A stretch of 64,000 nt of DNA. It comes from CAVTBT01 sp963733065 (GTDB lineage Bacteria > Actinomycetota > Thermoleophilia > Gaiellales > Gaiellaceae). Where the stretch lies: assembly GCA_963733065.1 (NCBI GenBank), contig CAVTBT010000007.1, forward strand, positions 248,001-312,000, in the 5' to 3' direction. This document shows positions 16,535 to 22,481 of the stretch, one piece after another (position 1 is the stretch's first letter; each line of letters begins with the position of its first letter). Under the pieces are notes generated by a model. That model saw only the letters and a list, made by a program, of their open reading frames with translations, ran no database searches and was not told the origin of the DNA. Position numbers and translations under genes: made by a program.

Positions 16535-16606
16535 GCCTCCGTGGTCGAACGGCCATGACGCCGGGCTCTCAATCCGGAAGTGCGGGTTCGACTCCCGCCG
16601 GAGGTA
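16535..16606 (+). tRNA. tRNA-Glu(CTC)
   Basis: Acceptor GCCTCCG/CGGAGGT, D arm GTCG/TGAC, anticodon CTC at 16568-16570, T arm GCGGG-TTCGACT-CCCGC. Confidence 0.9.
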
Positions 16607-16628
16607 CTGGGGAGGGTTGCGATCACTG

Positions 16629-16696
16629 CTGGGGGAACCTCCCGGTTCCCCGAGACCCCCTCCACTGGTCCGCTTCGCGGACAAGACGCTTCGCGC
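16629..16696 (+). repeat. Palindromic repeat copy F (degenerate)
   Basis: Diverged forward copy: GGGGGAACC/GGTTCCCC with a different centre, then the CCCCCTCC linker and a different second hairpin (GTCCGCTTCGCGGAC at 16669-16683). Confidence 0.55.
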
Positions 16697-16770
16697 CTGG
16701 CCGTGGGGGAGCGGGCCACCCCGCCGGTTTCGGGAACCGGAGATCGCTGGTTCGAATCCAGCCTGCCAGA
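16697..16770 (+). tRNA. tRNA-Pro(CGG)
   Basis: Acceptor CTGGCCG/CTGCCAG with one mismatch, D stem GGGG/CCCC, anticodon stem CCGGT/ACCGG with CGG at 16731-16733, T arm GCTGG-TTCGAAT-CCAGC. Confidence 0.85.
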
Positions 16771-16772
16771 CT

Positions 16773-16847
16773 TGCGCGGTAGAGGAGCTGGCTGTCCTCG
16801 CGAGCCTCATGAGCTCGAGACCGTGGGTTCGAATCCCACCCGCGCTA
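16773..16847 (+). tRNA. tRNA-Met(CAT)
   Basis: Anticodon CAT at 16808-16810 in a CGAGC/GCTCG stem, T arm GTGGG-TTCGAAT-CCCAC. The first acceptor position is a T-T mismatch, which recalls initiators, but the three G-C pairs of the initiator anticodon stem are absent. An elongator (or a lysidine-modified Ile) is therefore more likely. Confidence 0.78.
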
Positions 16848-16849
16848 TT

Positions 16850-17073
16850 GAAGGATCGACCGCTGACGGGCGGTCGAGGAAGTGACGGAACAAGGGCTGC
16901 GCAGAGCGTGGGCCCTAACGTGCAGCTGGCCTCGACAAGCCTCCAGGGCCGACCGGTGAGGAGGTGGCGGCGCGGACACGCGTTGGCAGGGGCGCCGATG
17001 GGTAACAGCTGGCTCCGGAGCCATCTGACGGAAACGTCTCTGCCTCCGGTTGCGGGGATCCGATCCCGCCTTC
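16850..17073 (+). ncRNA. Unidentified structured stretch inside the tRNA array
   Basis: The 240 bases between tRNA-Met and tRNA-Asp contain no tRNA but many nested complementary arms. GAAGG (16850) can pair with CCTTC (17069). CGACCGC/GCGGTCG (16857-16876) is a perfect 7-bp hairpin. Also present are AGGGC/GCCCT, CGCG-GACA-CGCG, GATGG/CCATC enclosing a GGCTCCGGAGCC palindrome, GACG-GAAA-CGTC and a GCGGG/CCCGC arm with a T-loop-like GATCCGAT. It looks like a folded RNA of about 220 bases. I cannot assign it to RNase P, tmRNA or a group I intron. Confidence 0.4.
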
Positions 17074-17087
17074 CGCTTTCTCTCTTC

Positions 17088-17161
17088 GGGGGCGTAGCTC
17101 AGCTGCGCAGAGCACTCGCTTGTCAGGCGAGAGGTCGCGGGTTCGAGCCCCGCCGTCCCCG
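17088..17161 (+). tRNA. tRNA-Asp(GTC)
   Basis: Acceptor GGGGGCG/CGTCCCC, D arm GCTC/GAGC, anticodon stem CTCGC/GCGAG with GTC at 17122-17124, discriminator G. Confidence 0.92.
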
Positions 17162-17167
17162 CTCCAT

Positions 17168-17239
17168 GGTGGCCGTGGTGTAACGGCAGCATCCGGGGCT
17201 GTGAATCCCGAGGTGTCGGTTCGACCCCGGCCGGCCACC
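17168..17239 (+). tRNA. tRNA-His(GTG)
   Basis: Acceptor GTGGCCG/CGGCCAC with the extra G at -1 (17168) opposite discriminator C, the identity mark of histidine tRNAs. Anticodon GTG at 17201-17203; T arm GTCGG-TTCGACC-CCGGC. Confidence 0.92.
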
Positions 17240-17255
17240 CTGGTCCTGGTTTCCC

Positions 17256-17336
17256 GCGGACGCCGAGCATCGGCGAGCTCAGCGCGCTGTAACCGCGTGG
17301 CCTCGCGCTGTGGTGGTTCGACTCCACCCGTCCGCA
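17256..17336 (+). tRNA. tRNA-Tyr(GTA)
   Basis: Acceptor GCGGACG/CGTCCGC is perfect, anticodon GTA at 17289-17291, class II variable region of about 13 bases, T arm GGTGG-TTCGACT-CCACC. Confidence 0.9.
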
Positions 17337-17351
17337 TTTCCAGAAAGACAA

Positions 17352-17424
17352 GCCTCCGTAGTGTCAACGGCAAGCACGCGCCCTTTGTACGGCCGAGGTG
17401 CGGGTTCGACTCCTGCCGGAGGCT
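17352..17424 (+). tRNA. tRNA-Thr(TGT)
   Basis: Acceptor GCCTCCG/CGGAGGC is perfect, D arm GTGT/GCAC, anticodon TGT at 17386-17388 in a stem with one C-C mismatch, T arm GCGGG-TTCGACT-CCTGC. Confidence 0.85.
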
Positions 17425-17441
17425 TTCCAAGTCGATCGTCC

Positions 17442-17990
17442 TCAGCTCGACGTGTTCGCGCCGTGCCACGGCCGCGGGTCGGTCCGAACGAGCGAGTAGA
17501 GGAGCACGTCGTGGTTGCGGCCGTCGTTGAAGAACGCGCCACGGGCCGTCCCCTCCAGGACGAACCCGCACTTCTCCGCGACGCGGCGCGAGGCGGCGTT
17601 CTCGGGGACGATCACGAGGTGGATGCGATGCTGCTTCTTCGTGGCGAAGAGGTAGTCCACGATGAGCTGCACGGCCTCGGTCGCGTAGCCGCGGCCGGCG
17701 AAACGGTCTCCGTAGAGCTGGTACGAGAGCTCGAACGCGTCCCAGTAGACGACCGGCTTGAAGAACTCGATGTGCCCCGCCATCTCACCTTCGGCGGTGA
17801 CGATCAGCAGGGTGCCTTCCTCCCGTTGCCAGAAGCCGTTCTCGGCGAAGTTCCGCCGAAACCCCGGCTCGGACTGGACGCCGAGCGGGAAGTAGGCGCC
17901 GCGGTCCGAGATCCGGACATGCGCGGCGTACATCGCGTCGAGGTCGGCGTCACGGACCGGGCGGAGCTCGATCGATCGTCCCTTGAGCAC
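17442..17990 (-). CDS. GNAT-family N-acetyltransferase (RimJ/RimL-like), antisense within the array
   Basis: 182 residues from a GTG start. The RimJ/L-type opening (GRSIELRPVRDADLDAMYAAHV), the strand ELSYQLYGDRFAGRGYATEAVQLI holding the acetyl-CoA loop RGYATEA, and the IVPENAASRRVAEKCGFVLEG end are diagnostic of the fold. It lies on the minus strand between tRNA-Thr and the Y-RNA cluster. Relatives acetylate ribosomal protein N-termini, small molecules or, in TacT-type toxins, aminoacyl-tRNA. The tRNA neighbourhood makes the last idea worth testing, but this protein has the length and opening of ordinary RimJ/L enzymes and no antitoxin gene is visible. Confidence 0.88.
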   Translation of the reverse strand: MLKGRSIELRPVRDADLDAMYAAHVRISDRGAYFPLGVQSEPGFRRNFAENGFWQREEGTLLIVTAEGEMAGHIEFFKPVVYWDAFELSYQLYGDRFAGRGYATEAVQLIVDYLFATKKQHRIHLVIVPENAASRRVAEKCGFVLEGTARGAFFNDGRNHDVLLYSLVRTDPRPWHGANTSS

Positions 17991-18013
17991 AGCTCGGCCG
18001 ATTATGAAGCGGC

Positions 18014-18078
18014 GTCGCGGGCCGGAGCGGATCGGTTCTCAATCCAACGACCGACGATCCGCGCATCACGACCGCGAC
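18014..18078 (+). ncRNA. Candidate Y RNA 1 (short form)
   Basis: GTCGCGG (18014-18020) pairs with CCGCGAC (18072-18078). Inside are the shared 5' motif GCCGGAG (18021-18027) and 3' motif CACGA before CCGC (18067-18075), then a second stem CGGATCG/CGATCCG and a loop. The layout is an outer stem, an asymmetric conserved internal loop and an inner stem, as in Ro60-binding Y RNAs. The GGCC-GGA / GACC strands resemble the conserved GGUCCGA / GACC region of known Y RNAs. It has no tRNA-like module. The covariation of the outer stem among the three copies is the main evidence. Confidence 0.65.
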
Positions 18079-18094
18079 AGGACATCAGTCGCAC

Positions 18095-18232
18095 GTTGCT
18101 GCGGGCCGGAGCGGTTCCGGTTATCGACTACTCATCGAGAGGACGCGGGTTCGAGTCCCGCCCGGAGCATTCTGCGCTCCGGTAGCTCAGCGGTAGAGCA
18201 CTTCCGGTCCGTACCACCACGACCGCAGCAGC
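18095..18232 (+). ncRNA. Candidate Y RNA 2 with tRNA-like module (YrlA-type)
   Basis: The ten-pair outer stem is GTTGCTGCGG (18095-18104) with CCGCAGCAGC (18223-18232). The shared GCCGGAG (18105-18111) and CACGACCGC motifs follow, then an inner stem (CGG..CCGG with CCGG.CCG). The interior holds a T arm GCGGG-TTCGAGT-CCCGC (18145-18161), acceptor strand CCGGAGC (18162-18168), a 7-base loop, acceptor strand GCTCCGG (18176-18182) and D arm GCTC-AGCGGTA-GAGC (18185-18199). The tRNA order is thus permuted, with a capped acceptor, and the Y stem replaces the anticodon arm. This is the topology expected of a tRNA-mimicking Y RNA upstream of a Ro60 gene. Confidence 0.75.
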
Positions 18233-18247
18233 AATCACCCTGACACG

Positions 18248-18387
18248 GCCTGCGGGCCGGAGTCGAGCGGTTCTCGGGTAGAGCGCCCGGCCACGGCCGG
18301 GAGGTCGGAGGGTTCGATTCCTCCCTGGGCGAGCGTACTCGCGCAGTAGCTCAGCACACATGCCGCCGACGCCCCACGACCGCAGGC
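18248..18387 (+). ncRNA. Candidate Y RNA 3 with tRNA-like module (YrlA-type)
   Basis: The outer stem GCCTGCGG (18248-18255)/CCGCAGGC (18380-18387) is perfect. Shared GCCGGAG (18256-18262) and CACGACCGC (18375-18383) motifs are present, with inner stem GTCG-a-GCGG/CCGC-CGAC. The interior has, in order: a D-arm 3' half GGGTAGAGC, an anticodon-like hairpin CCCGG/CCGGG, T arm GGAGG/CCTCC around GTTCGATT, and acceptor-like CTGGGCGAG-cgta-CTCGCGCAG with one mismatch. It ends with the D-arm 5' half TAGCTCAG. Here the permutation point is in the D loop. It ends 30 bases before the next coding start. Confidence 0.72.
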
Positions 18388-18417
18388 ACGTCCGACCGAC
18401 CGAGAGGAGGGACGCCG

Positions 18418-18846
18418 ATGTCCTACCTGCTGACGCACCTGCCGCGTCCCGCCGGCTCGCCGTCGCCGGGCGCGCGCATCGATCTGGACCGCCTGCTGAA
18501 CCGCCCCGGCTACCACGCGGACGCGCACGTCCGCGTGTACGTCGAGGACACGTCGGGCCGCAAGCTGCGCCTCTGGCGCAGCCTGCCGGAGCCGCGCATC
18601 GAGTTCGAGATCACGGACTGCATCAACGCGATCCGCCTCGAGTTCGACGTCTCGTCGGTGGGTAGCCGCGAGAACTCGCTGTACAAGCTCGACACGCTGC
18701 TCGACGCCATCGCGGCGTTCCGCACGGCCGTGCAGGCCGAGGCGGAGCTCCACGCGCAGCGTGAGGACGAGCGGGCGCGGCGGCTCGCCAAGCGCCGCCG
18801 CCCCGCTCCACTACTGACGAAGGGAGGTGACCGATGTCGTATCTGA
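18418..18846 (+). CDS. Unknown small protein coupled to Ro60
   Basis: 142 residues from the ATG at 18418, with GAGAGGAGGG upstream. It has a basic C-terminal tail (RARRLAKRRRPAPL). A segment around residues 50-85 (VYVEDTSGRKLRLWRSLPEP, then IEFEITDCINAIRLEFDV) looks like paired beta strands, followed by a helix. No family is recognised. Its 3' end overlaps the Ro60 start by 13 bases, implying translational coupling, so it may be a Ro60 partner or an RNA-binding accessory protein. Confidence 0.7.
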   Translation: MSYLLTHLPRPAGSPSPGARIDLDRLLNRPGYHADAHVRVYVEDTSGRKLRLWRSLPEPRIEFEITDCINAIRLEFDVSSVGSRENSLYKLDTLLDAIAAFRTAVQAEAELHAQREDERARRLAKRRRPAPLLTKGGDRCRI

Positions 18847-20501
18847 AGCGAATGGGCGCACGACGCCCGGCACAGTCGGCGCCGATCCGCGGGGCGGGTC
18901 AGGTGCCGAACACGGCCGGCGGCTACGCCTGGGCCGTGGGTACCTGGGAGCGGCTGCGCCGCTTCCTGATTCTCGGCTCGGAGGGCGGCAGCTACTACGC
19001 GTCCGAGCAGATGCTGACGCGCGAGAACGCGACGGCAGTCGAGGCGTGCATCGCCGCCGACGGCCCTCGCGCGGTCGCAGAGATCGTGCGCGTCTCGCAG
19101 GAGGGTCGTGCGCCGAAGAACGACCCGGCCCTCTTCGCGCTCGCGATGGCGGCCGGCCTCGGCGACGAGGCGACGCGGAAGGCCGCGCTCGACGCGCTGC
19201 CGGAGGTTGCCCGCACGGGCACGCACCTCTTCCAGTTCGCGACGTTCGTCGAGGGCTTCCGCGGTTGGGGCCGCTCGCTGCGCCGAGCGGTCGGTCGCTG
19301 GTACACGGCCCGGTCGGCGGACGCGATCGCCTACCAGGCGGTGAAGTACCGCCAGCGGGCGGGCGTGACGCACCGAGACCTGCTGCGGCTGGCGCACCCG
19401 GCCGCGTCGGTGTCGGCCGGCAACCCGACGCTCGACGTGTCGCCGGAGCACCGGCGCCTGTTCGAGTGGATCGCTCGTGGCGGCGACACCGACGGTCTGC
19501 CGCGGCTGATCGAGGGCTTCGTGCGCGTGCAGGCCGCGGGCACGGACATCGAGGCGGCGTCGCTCGTCCGGGAGTACGGCCTCCCGCGCGAGGCGGTGCC
19601 GAGCGAGCGGCTGCTCTCCCGTCACGTCTGGGAGGCGCTGCTCGAGGACATGCCGGTCACGGCCATGATCCGCAACCTCGCGACGATGACCCGCATCGGC
19701 CTGCTGGAGCCGCGGTCGGCGGCTGCGCGGACGGTCACGGAGCGGCTCGGCGACACCGAGCGCCTGCTCCGGGCGCGAGTGCACCCGATCGCCGTGCTGG
19801 CGGCGCTGCGCACGTACGCGTCGGGCCGCGGTGTACGCGGCCGCGGCGAGTGGGAGCCGGTCCGTGAGGTCGTCGACGCGCTGGACGCTGCGTTCTACGC
19901 GGCGTTCGGCGGTGTCGAGTCCACGGGCAAGCGTCTGCTGCTGGCGCTCGACGTGTCCGGCTCGATGACGTCCGGCGTCGTAGCCGGCGTTCCGGGTCTG
20001 ACCCCGCGCGACGCCTCGGCGGCGCTCGCGCTGGTGACGGCCGCGACCGAGGCCGACCACGAGATCGTCGGCTTCTTCGCGGGCCGGCGAGGCTGGAAGG
20101 CAGGCAGGCGGCGCCAGTGGCACTTCGGCGCCGACGGCCTGACGCCGCTGGCGATCAGCCCGCGGCAGCGGCTGGACGACGCCGTGAAGGCGGTGTCGGA
20201 CCTGCCGTTCGGCGGCACCGACTGCGCTCTGCCGATGCTGTACGCACGGGCGCAGGAGCGGGAGGTCGATGCGTTCGTGATCTACACCGACTCCGAGACG
20301 TGGGCCGGCGACGTCCACCCGGCGCACGCGCTCGCGGACTACCGGCGCGCGTCGGGCATCGACGCGAAGCTCGTCGTCGTCGGTCTGGTCAGCAACGGCT
20401 TCTCGATCGCCGATCCCGCCGATCCGGGGATGCTCGACGTCGTGGGCTTCGACACCGCGACGCCGCAGCTGATCTCCAACTTCGCCCGCGGCGCCCTCTG
20501 A
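18834..20501 (+). CDS. rsr: Ro60-family TROVE-vWA RNA-binding protein
   Basis: 555 residues from the ATG at 18834, with GGAGG upstream. Residues about 15-345 match the TROVE HEAT-repeat ring (ERLRRFLILGSEGGSYYASEQ, ENATAVEACIAADG, FVEGFRGWGRSLRRAVGRWY, QAVKYRQRAGVTHRDLLRLAHP). Residues about 365-555 form a von Willebrand A domain with the MIDAS motif D373-V-S-G-S, TD in GGTDCALPM and VIYTDSETW. Ro60 rings bind Y RNAs on the outside and misfolded RNA ends in the central hole, and in bacteria they work with exonucleases such as PNPase. The Y RNA candidates upstream and RtcB downstream support the assignment. Confidence 0.95.
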   Translation: MSYLKRMGARRPAQSAPIRGAGQVPNTAGGYAWAVGTWERLRRFLILGSEGGSYYASEQMLTRENATAVEACIAADGPRAVAEIVRVSQEGRAPKNDPALFALAMAAGLGDEATRKAALDALPEVARTGTHLFQFATFVEGFRGWGRSLRRAVGRWYTARSADAIAYQAVKYRQRAGVTHRDLLRLAHPAASVSAGNPTLDVSPEHRRLFEWIARGGDTDGLPRLIEGFVRVQAAGTDIEAASLVREYGLPREAVPSERLLSRHVWEALLEDMPVTAMIRNLATMTRIGLLEPRSAAARTVTERLGDTERLLRARVHPIAVLAALRTYASGRGVRGRGEWEPVREVVDALDAAFYAAFGGVESTGKRLLLALDVSGSMTSGVVAGVPGLTPRDASAALALVTAATEADHEIVGFFAGRRGWKAGRRRQWHFGADGLTPLAISPRQRLDDAVKAVSDLPFGGTDCALPMLYARAQEREVDAFVIYTDSETWAGDVHPAHALADYRRASGIDAKLVVVGLVSNGFSIADPADPGMLDVVGFDTATPQLISNFARGAL

Positions 20502-20547
20502 CGCGAGGGCGCCGCGCGGCGCCATCCCGACAGAGAGGAGCGACGAG

Positions 20548-20685
20548 ATGCACCTGCACCTCGTGCGGGTCGCCGCGCGTCCCACGCCGGTACGGCCGGC
20601 CAAGGTGATCGTCCTCGAGGCGCGCCGCCGGGATCGCAGCGAGGCGGCACGGCTCGAGCGGCTACGGCCGCGGCCGGCAGCGTGA
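20548..20685 (+). CDS. Possible 45-residue basic peptide after Ro60
   Basis: ATG at 20548 behind GAGAGGAG, ending at TGA 20683-20685. The peptide is strongly basic (many Arg, e.g. EARRRDRSEAARLERLRPRP) and starts MHLHLVRVAARP. It resembles small arginine-rich RNA-associated peptides, but composition alone in such GC-rich sequence is weak evidence. The good ribosome site and the position 46 bases after Ro60 argue for it being real. Confidence 0.45.
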   Translation: MHLHLVRVAARPTPVRPAKVIVLEARRRDRSEAARLERLRPRPAA

Positions 20686-20728
20686 CACGCCTACCCCCGC
20701 GTCATCCGCCAAGAGCGGAACCAGAAGA

Positions 20729-20761
20729 GGCACTCCGCCGAGCTGTCCAGGCCGGAGTGCC
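20729..20761 (+). other. Hairpin between the small ORF and tRNA-Arg
   Basis: GGCACTCCG (20729-20737) pairs perfectly with CGGAGTGCC (20753-20761) over a 15-base loop. There is no T-run, so an RNA-processing or spacer role is as likely as termination. Confidence 0.45.
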
Positions 20762-20774
20762 GGAGCCACCACAT

Positions 20775-20848
20775 GCCTCCGTAGCTCAGTGGACTCAGAG
20801 CACCGGGTTTCGGCCCCGGGCGCAGAGGTTCGAATCCTCTCGGAGGCC
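20775..20848 (+). tRNA. tRNA-Arg(TCG)
   Basis: Acceptor GCCTCCG/CGGAGGC, D arm GCTC/GAGC, anticodon stem CCGGG/CCCGG with TCG at 20810-20812, T arm AGAGG-TTCGAAT-CCTCT. Confidence 0.9.
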
Positions 20849-20853
20849 TGCTT

Positions 20854-20926
20854 GCCCCCGTAGCTCAGCGGAGAGAGCGCCGAGCTCCTACCTCGGGCGC
20901 CGGAGGTTCGAATCCTCCCGGGGGCT
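20854..20926 (+). tRNA. tRNA-Arg(CCT)
   Basis: Acceptor GCCCCCG/CGGGGGC, D arm GCTC/GAGC, anticodon stem CCGAG/CTCGG with CCT at 20887-20889, T arm GGAGG-TTCGAAT-CCTCC. Third arginine tRNA of the array. Confidence 0.9.
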
Positions 20927-20941
20927 TTTCGCACGACACAC

Positions 20942-21040
20942 GGGCCCGTAGCAGGAGGTCAGCAAGTGCAGCTGCCGTCGGCGTGGTAGCGCCGGCAAAT
21001 CAGGGCGGCACCATCGTGGGTGCAACTCCCACCGGGTCCA
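20942..21040 (+). other. Degenerate tRNA-like element with an insertion
   Basis: The ends look like a tRNA: GGGCCCG/CGGGTCC acceptor and GTGGG-TGCAACT-CCCAC T arm, spaced as usual. The interior, however, is about 25 bases too long and has no proper 7-base anticodon loop. It contains a strong CGGCG-TGGTAG-CGCCG hairpin flanked by TGCCG and CGGCA, which could be an anticodon-arm insertion. It may be a decayed tRNA, an intron-bearing tRNA or another tRNA mimic. Confidence 0.5.
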
Positions 21041-21042
21041 TT

Positions 21043-21113
21043 GACACCGTGGCCGAGCGGCGAGGCGCGCGGTTGCAACCCGCGACACGGCGGTTCGACT
21101 CCGCCCGGTGTCT
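21043..21113 (+). tRNA. tRNA-Cys(GCA)
   Basis: Acceptor GACACCG/CGGTGTC is perfect, anticodon stem CGCGG/CCGCG with GCA at 21075-21077, T arm GGCGG-TTCGACT-CCGCC. It is the last tRNA, 39 bases before the RtcB start. Confidence 0.92.
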
Positions 21114-21152
21114 CTCGAGAGCCGGCAACAACCACAACAGGAGAATGACGAC

Positions 21153-22481
21153 ATGAACATCGCGACGTTCGGCCCGGTCGACGAGCGCAGCCTCGAGCAG
21201 CTGAAGCGCTGCATGGAGGCCGGCGACGCCGACTACGGCGTGCTCTGCGCCGACCACCACCCAGGCTACAGCCAGCCGATCGGCGGCGGCATCGCCTACG
21301 AGGGCCACATCTCGCCCTCGGGCGTCGGCTATGACATCGGCTGCGGCAACAAGGCCGTGCGGACCGACCTGACCCGCGGCGACCTCGACACGCTCGGCGG
21401 CGTCGAGGCGCTGATGGGCGAGATCACACGCCGCATCTCGTTCGGCATGGGCGTGCCCGCGCAGGAGCGCGTCGACCACCCCGTGCTCGAGCAGATCCGC
21501 GGTGCCGACTTCGCGCCCCAGCGGACGCTCTCGCAGCTCGCCGAGTCGCAGCTCGGCACGGTCGGCTCGGGCAACCACTACGTGAACCTGATGGCCGACG
21601 AGGACGACCAGGTGTGGGTCGGCGTCCACTTCGGCTCGCGCGGCTTCGGCCACAAGACGGCGTCCGGCTTCCTGGCGCTCGCGCAGGGCCTACCGTTCGA
21701 CGCGAAGGCGCGCGAGGGCGAGATGGACTCGCCGCCGGTGCTCTTCGAGGTCTCCTCGGAGCTCGGCGAGTCGTACATCGCGGCGATGGAGCTGGCGGGC
21801 GAGTACGCCTACGCCGGCCGGGACGTCGTGGTCGACAAGGTGCTCGAGATCCTGGGCGCCGATGCGACCCACGAGGTGCACAACCACCACAACTTCGCGT
21901 GGCGGGAGGAGCACTTCGGCCGCACGTACTGGGTGGTCCGCAAGGGCTGCACGCCGGCCCGGCCGGGCCAGGAGGGCTTCGTCGGCGCCACGATGGGCGA
22001 CGAGTCGGTGATCCTGGACGGCGTCGCGGGCGACGAGGCCGAGCGATCGCTCTACTCGACGGTGCACGGCGCCGGCCGCGTGATGAGCCGGTCGCAGGCG
22101 GCGGGCCGGATCCGCCGACGGAAGCGGTACGCGTGTCGGGTGCGCGATTGCGACCGCGTCTTCGACATCGACGGCATCAGCTCGCACCGAGGCGTGCCGA
22201 AGAAGGGCGTCTGCCCGGACCACCCCGAGTCGGGCCTGATGAAGGTCTGGGTCGAGGAGGTCGTGCGGCCCGGCGTGGTCGACTGGCCGGCGGTGCAGGA
22301 GCGCCTGCGCGAGCAGGGCATCGTGGTCGTCGGCGGCGGTGCGGACGAGGCGCCGGAGGTGTACAAGCGCCTGCCGGAGGTGCTCGCCGCGCACGCCGGC
22401 TCGATCCGCGTGCAGCACCGACTGCGCCCGCTCGGCGTGGCGATGGCCGGTCGCGACGTTCACGACCCGTACAAGGACTGA
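21153..22481 (+). CDS. rtcB: RtcB 3'-phosphate/5'-OH RNA ligase
   Basis: 442 residues from the ATG at 21153 (AACAGGAGAATG upstream). Metal-binding and catalytic signatures are present: GVGYDIGCGNKAVRTDL with D61 and C64, the GSGNHY loop, H240-E-V-H-N-H-H-N-F, and VH305GAGRVMSRSQA, the region of the GMP-accepting histidine. RtcB joins 2',3'-cyclic phosphate ends to 5'-OH ends using GTP and Mn2+. It heals tRNA cleaved in the anticodon loop and splices tRNA in archaea and animals. A C328-x4-C333 ... C354-x2-H357 cluster looks like an added zinc knuckle. Its position after the tRNA array and Ro60 suggests repair of tRNAs or Y RNAs. Confidence 0.95.
   Translation: MNIATFGPVDERSLEQLKRCMEAGDADYGVLCADHHPGYSQPIGGGIAYEGHISPSGVGYDIGCGNKAVRTDLTRGDLDTLGGVEALMGEITRRISFGMGVPAQERVDHPVLEQIRGADFAPQRTLSQLAESQLGTVGSGNHYVNLMADEDDQVWVGVHFGSRGFGHKTASGFLALAQGLPFDAKAREGEMDSPPVLFEVSSELGESYIAAMELAGEYAYAGRDVVVDKVLEILGADATHEVHNHHNFAWREEHFGRTYWVVRKGCTPARPGQEGFVGATMGDESVILDGVAGDEAERSLYSTVHGAGRVMSRSQAAGRIRRRKRYACRVRDCDRVFDIDGISSHRGVPKKGVCPDHPESGLMKVWVEEVVRPGVVDWPAVQERLREQGIVVVGGGADEAPEVYKRLPEVLAAHAGSIRVQHRLRPLGVAMAGRDVHDPYKD

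Noticed and set aside
16773..16847. Initiator tRNA-Met
   Set aside because: The acceptor 1-72 mismatch fits, but the three G-C pairs of the initiator anticodon stem are absent.
16850..17073. RNase P RNA, tmRNA or group I intron
   Set aside because: A GAGGAA stretch recalls RNase P, but the ACAGAA-type region and overall layout are missing; there is no tag frame or alanine-tRNA ends for tmRNA, and no recognisable intron core within an interrupted tRNA.
14183..17440. Open reading frames running across the tRNA array on both strands
   Set aside because: They translate tRNA and repeat sequence, have no domains and arise because GC-rich sequence rarely contains stops.
18510..20603. Long minus-strand frame opposite Ro60
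   Set aside because: Antisense shadow of the Ro60 gene in GC-rich sequence; the plus strand holds clear TROVE and vWA motifs.
20942..21040. Selenocysteine tRNA
   Set aside because: The length is suggestive, but there is no TCA anticodon in a proper loop and the acceptor/T-arm lengths are standard.
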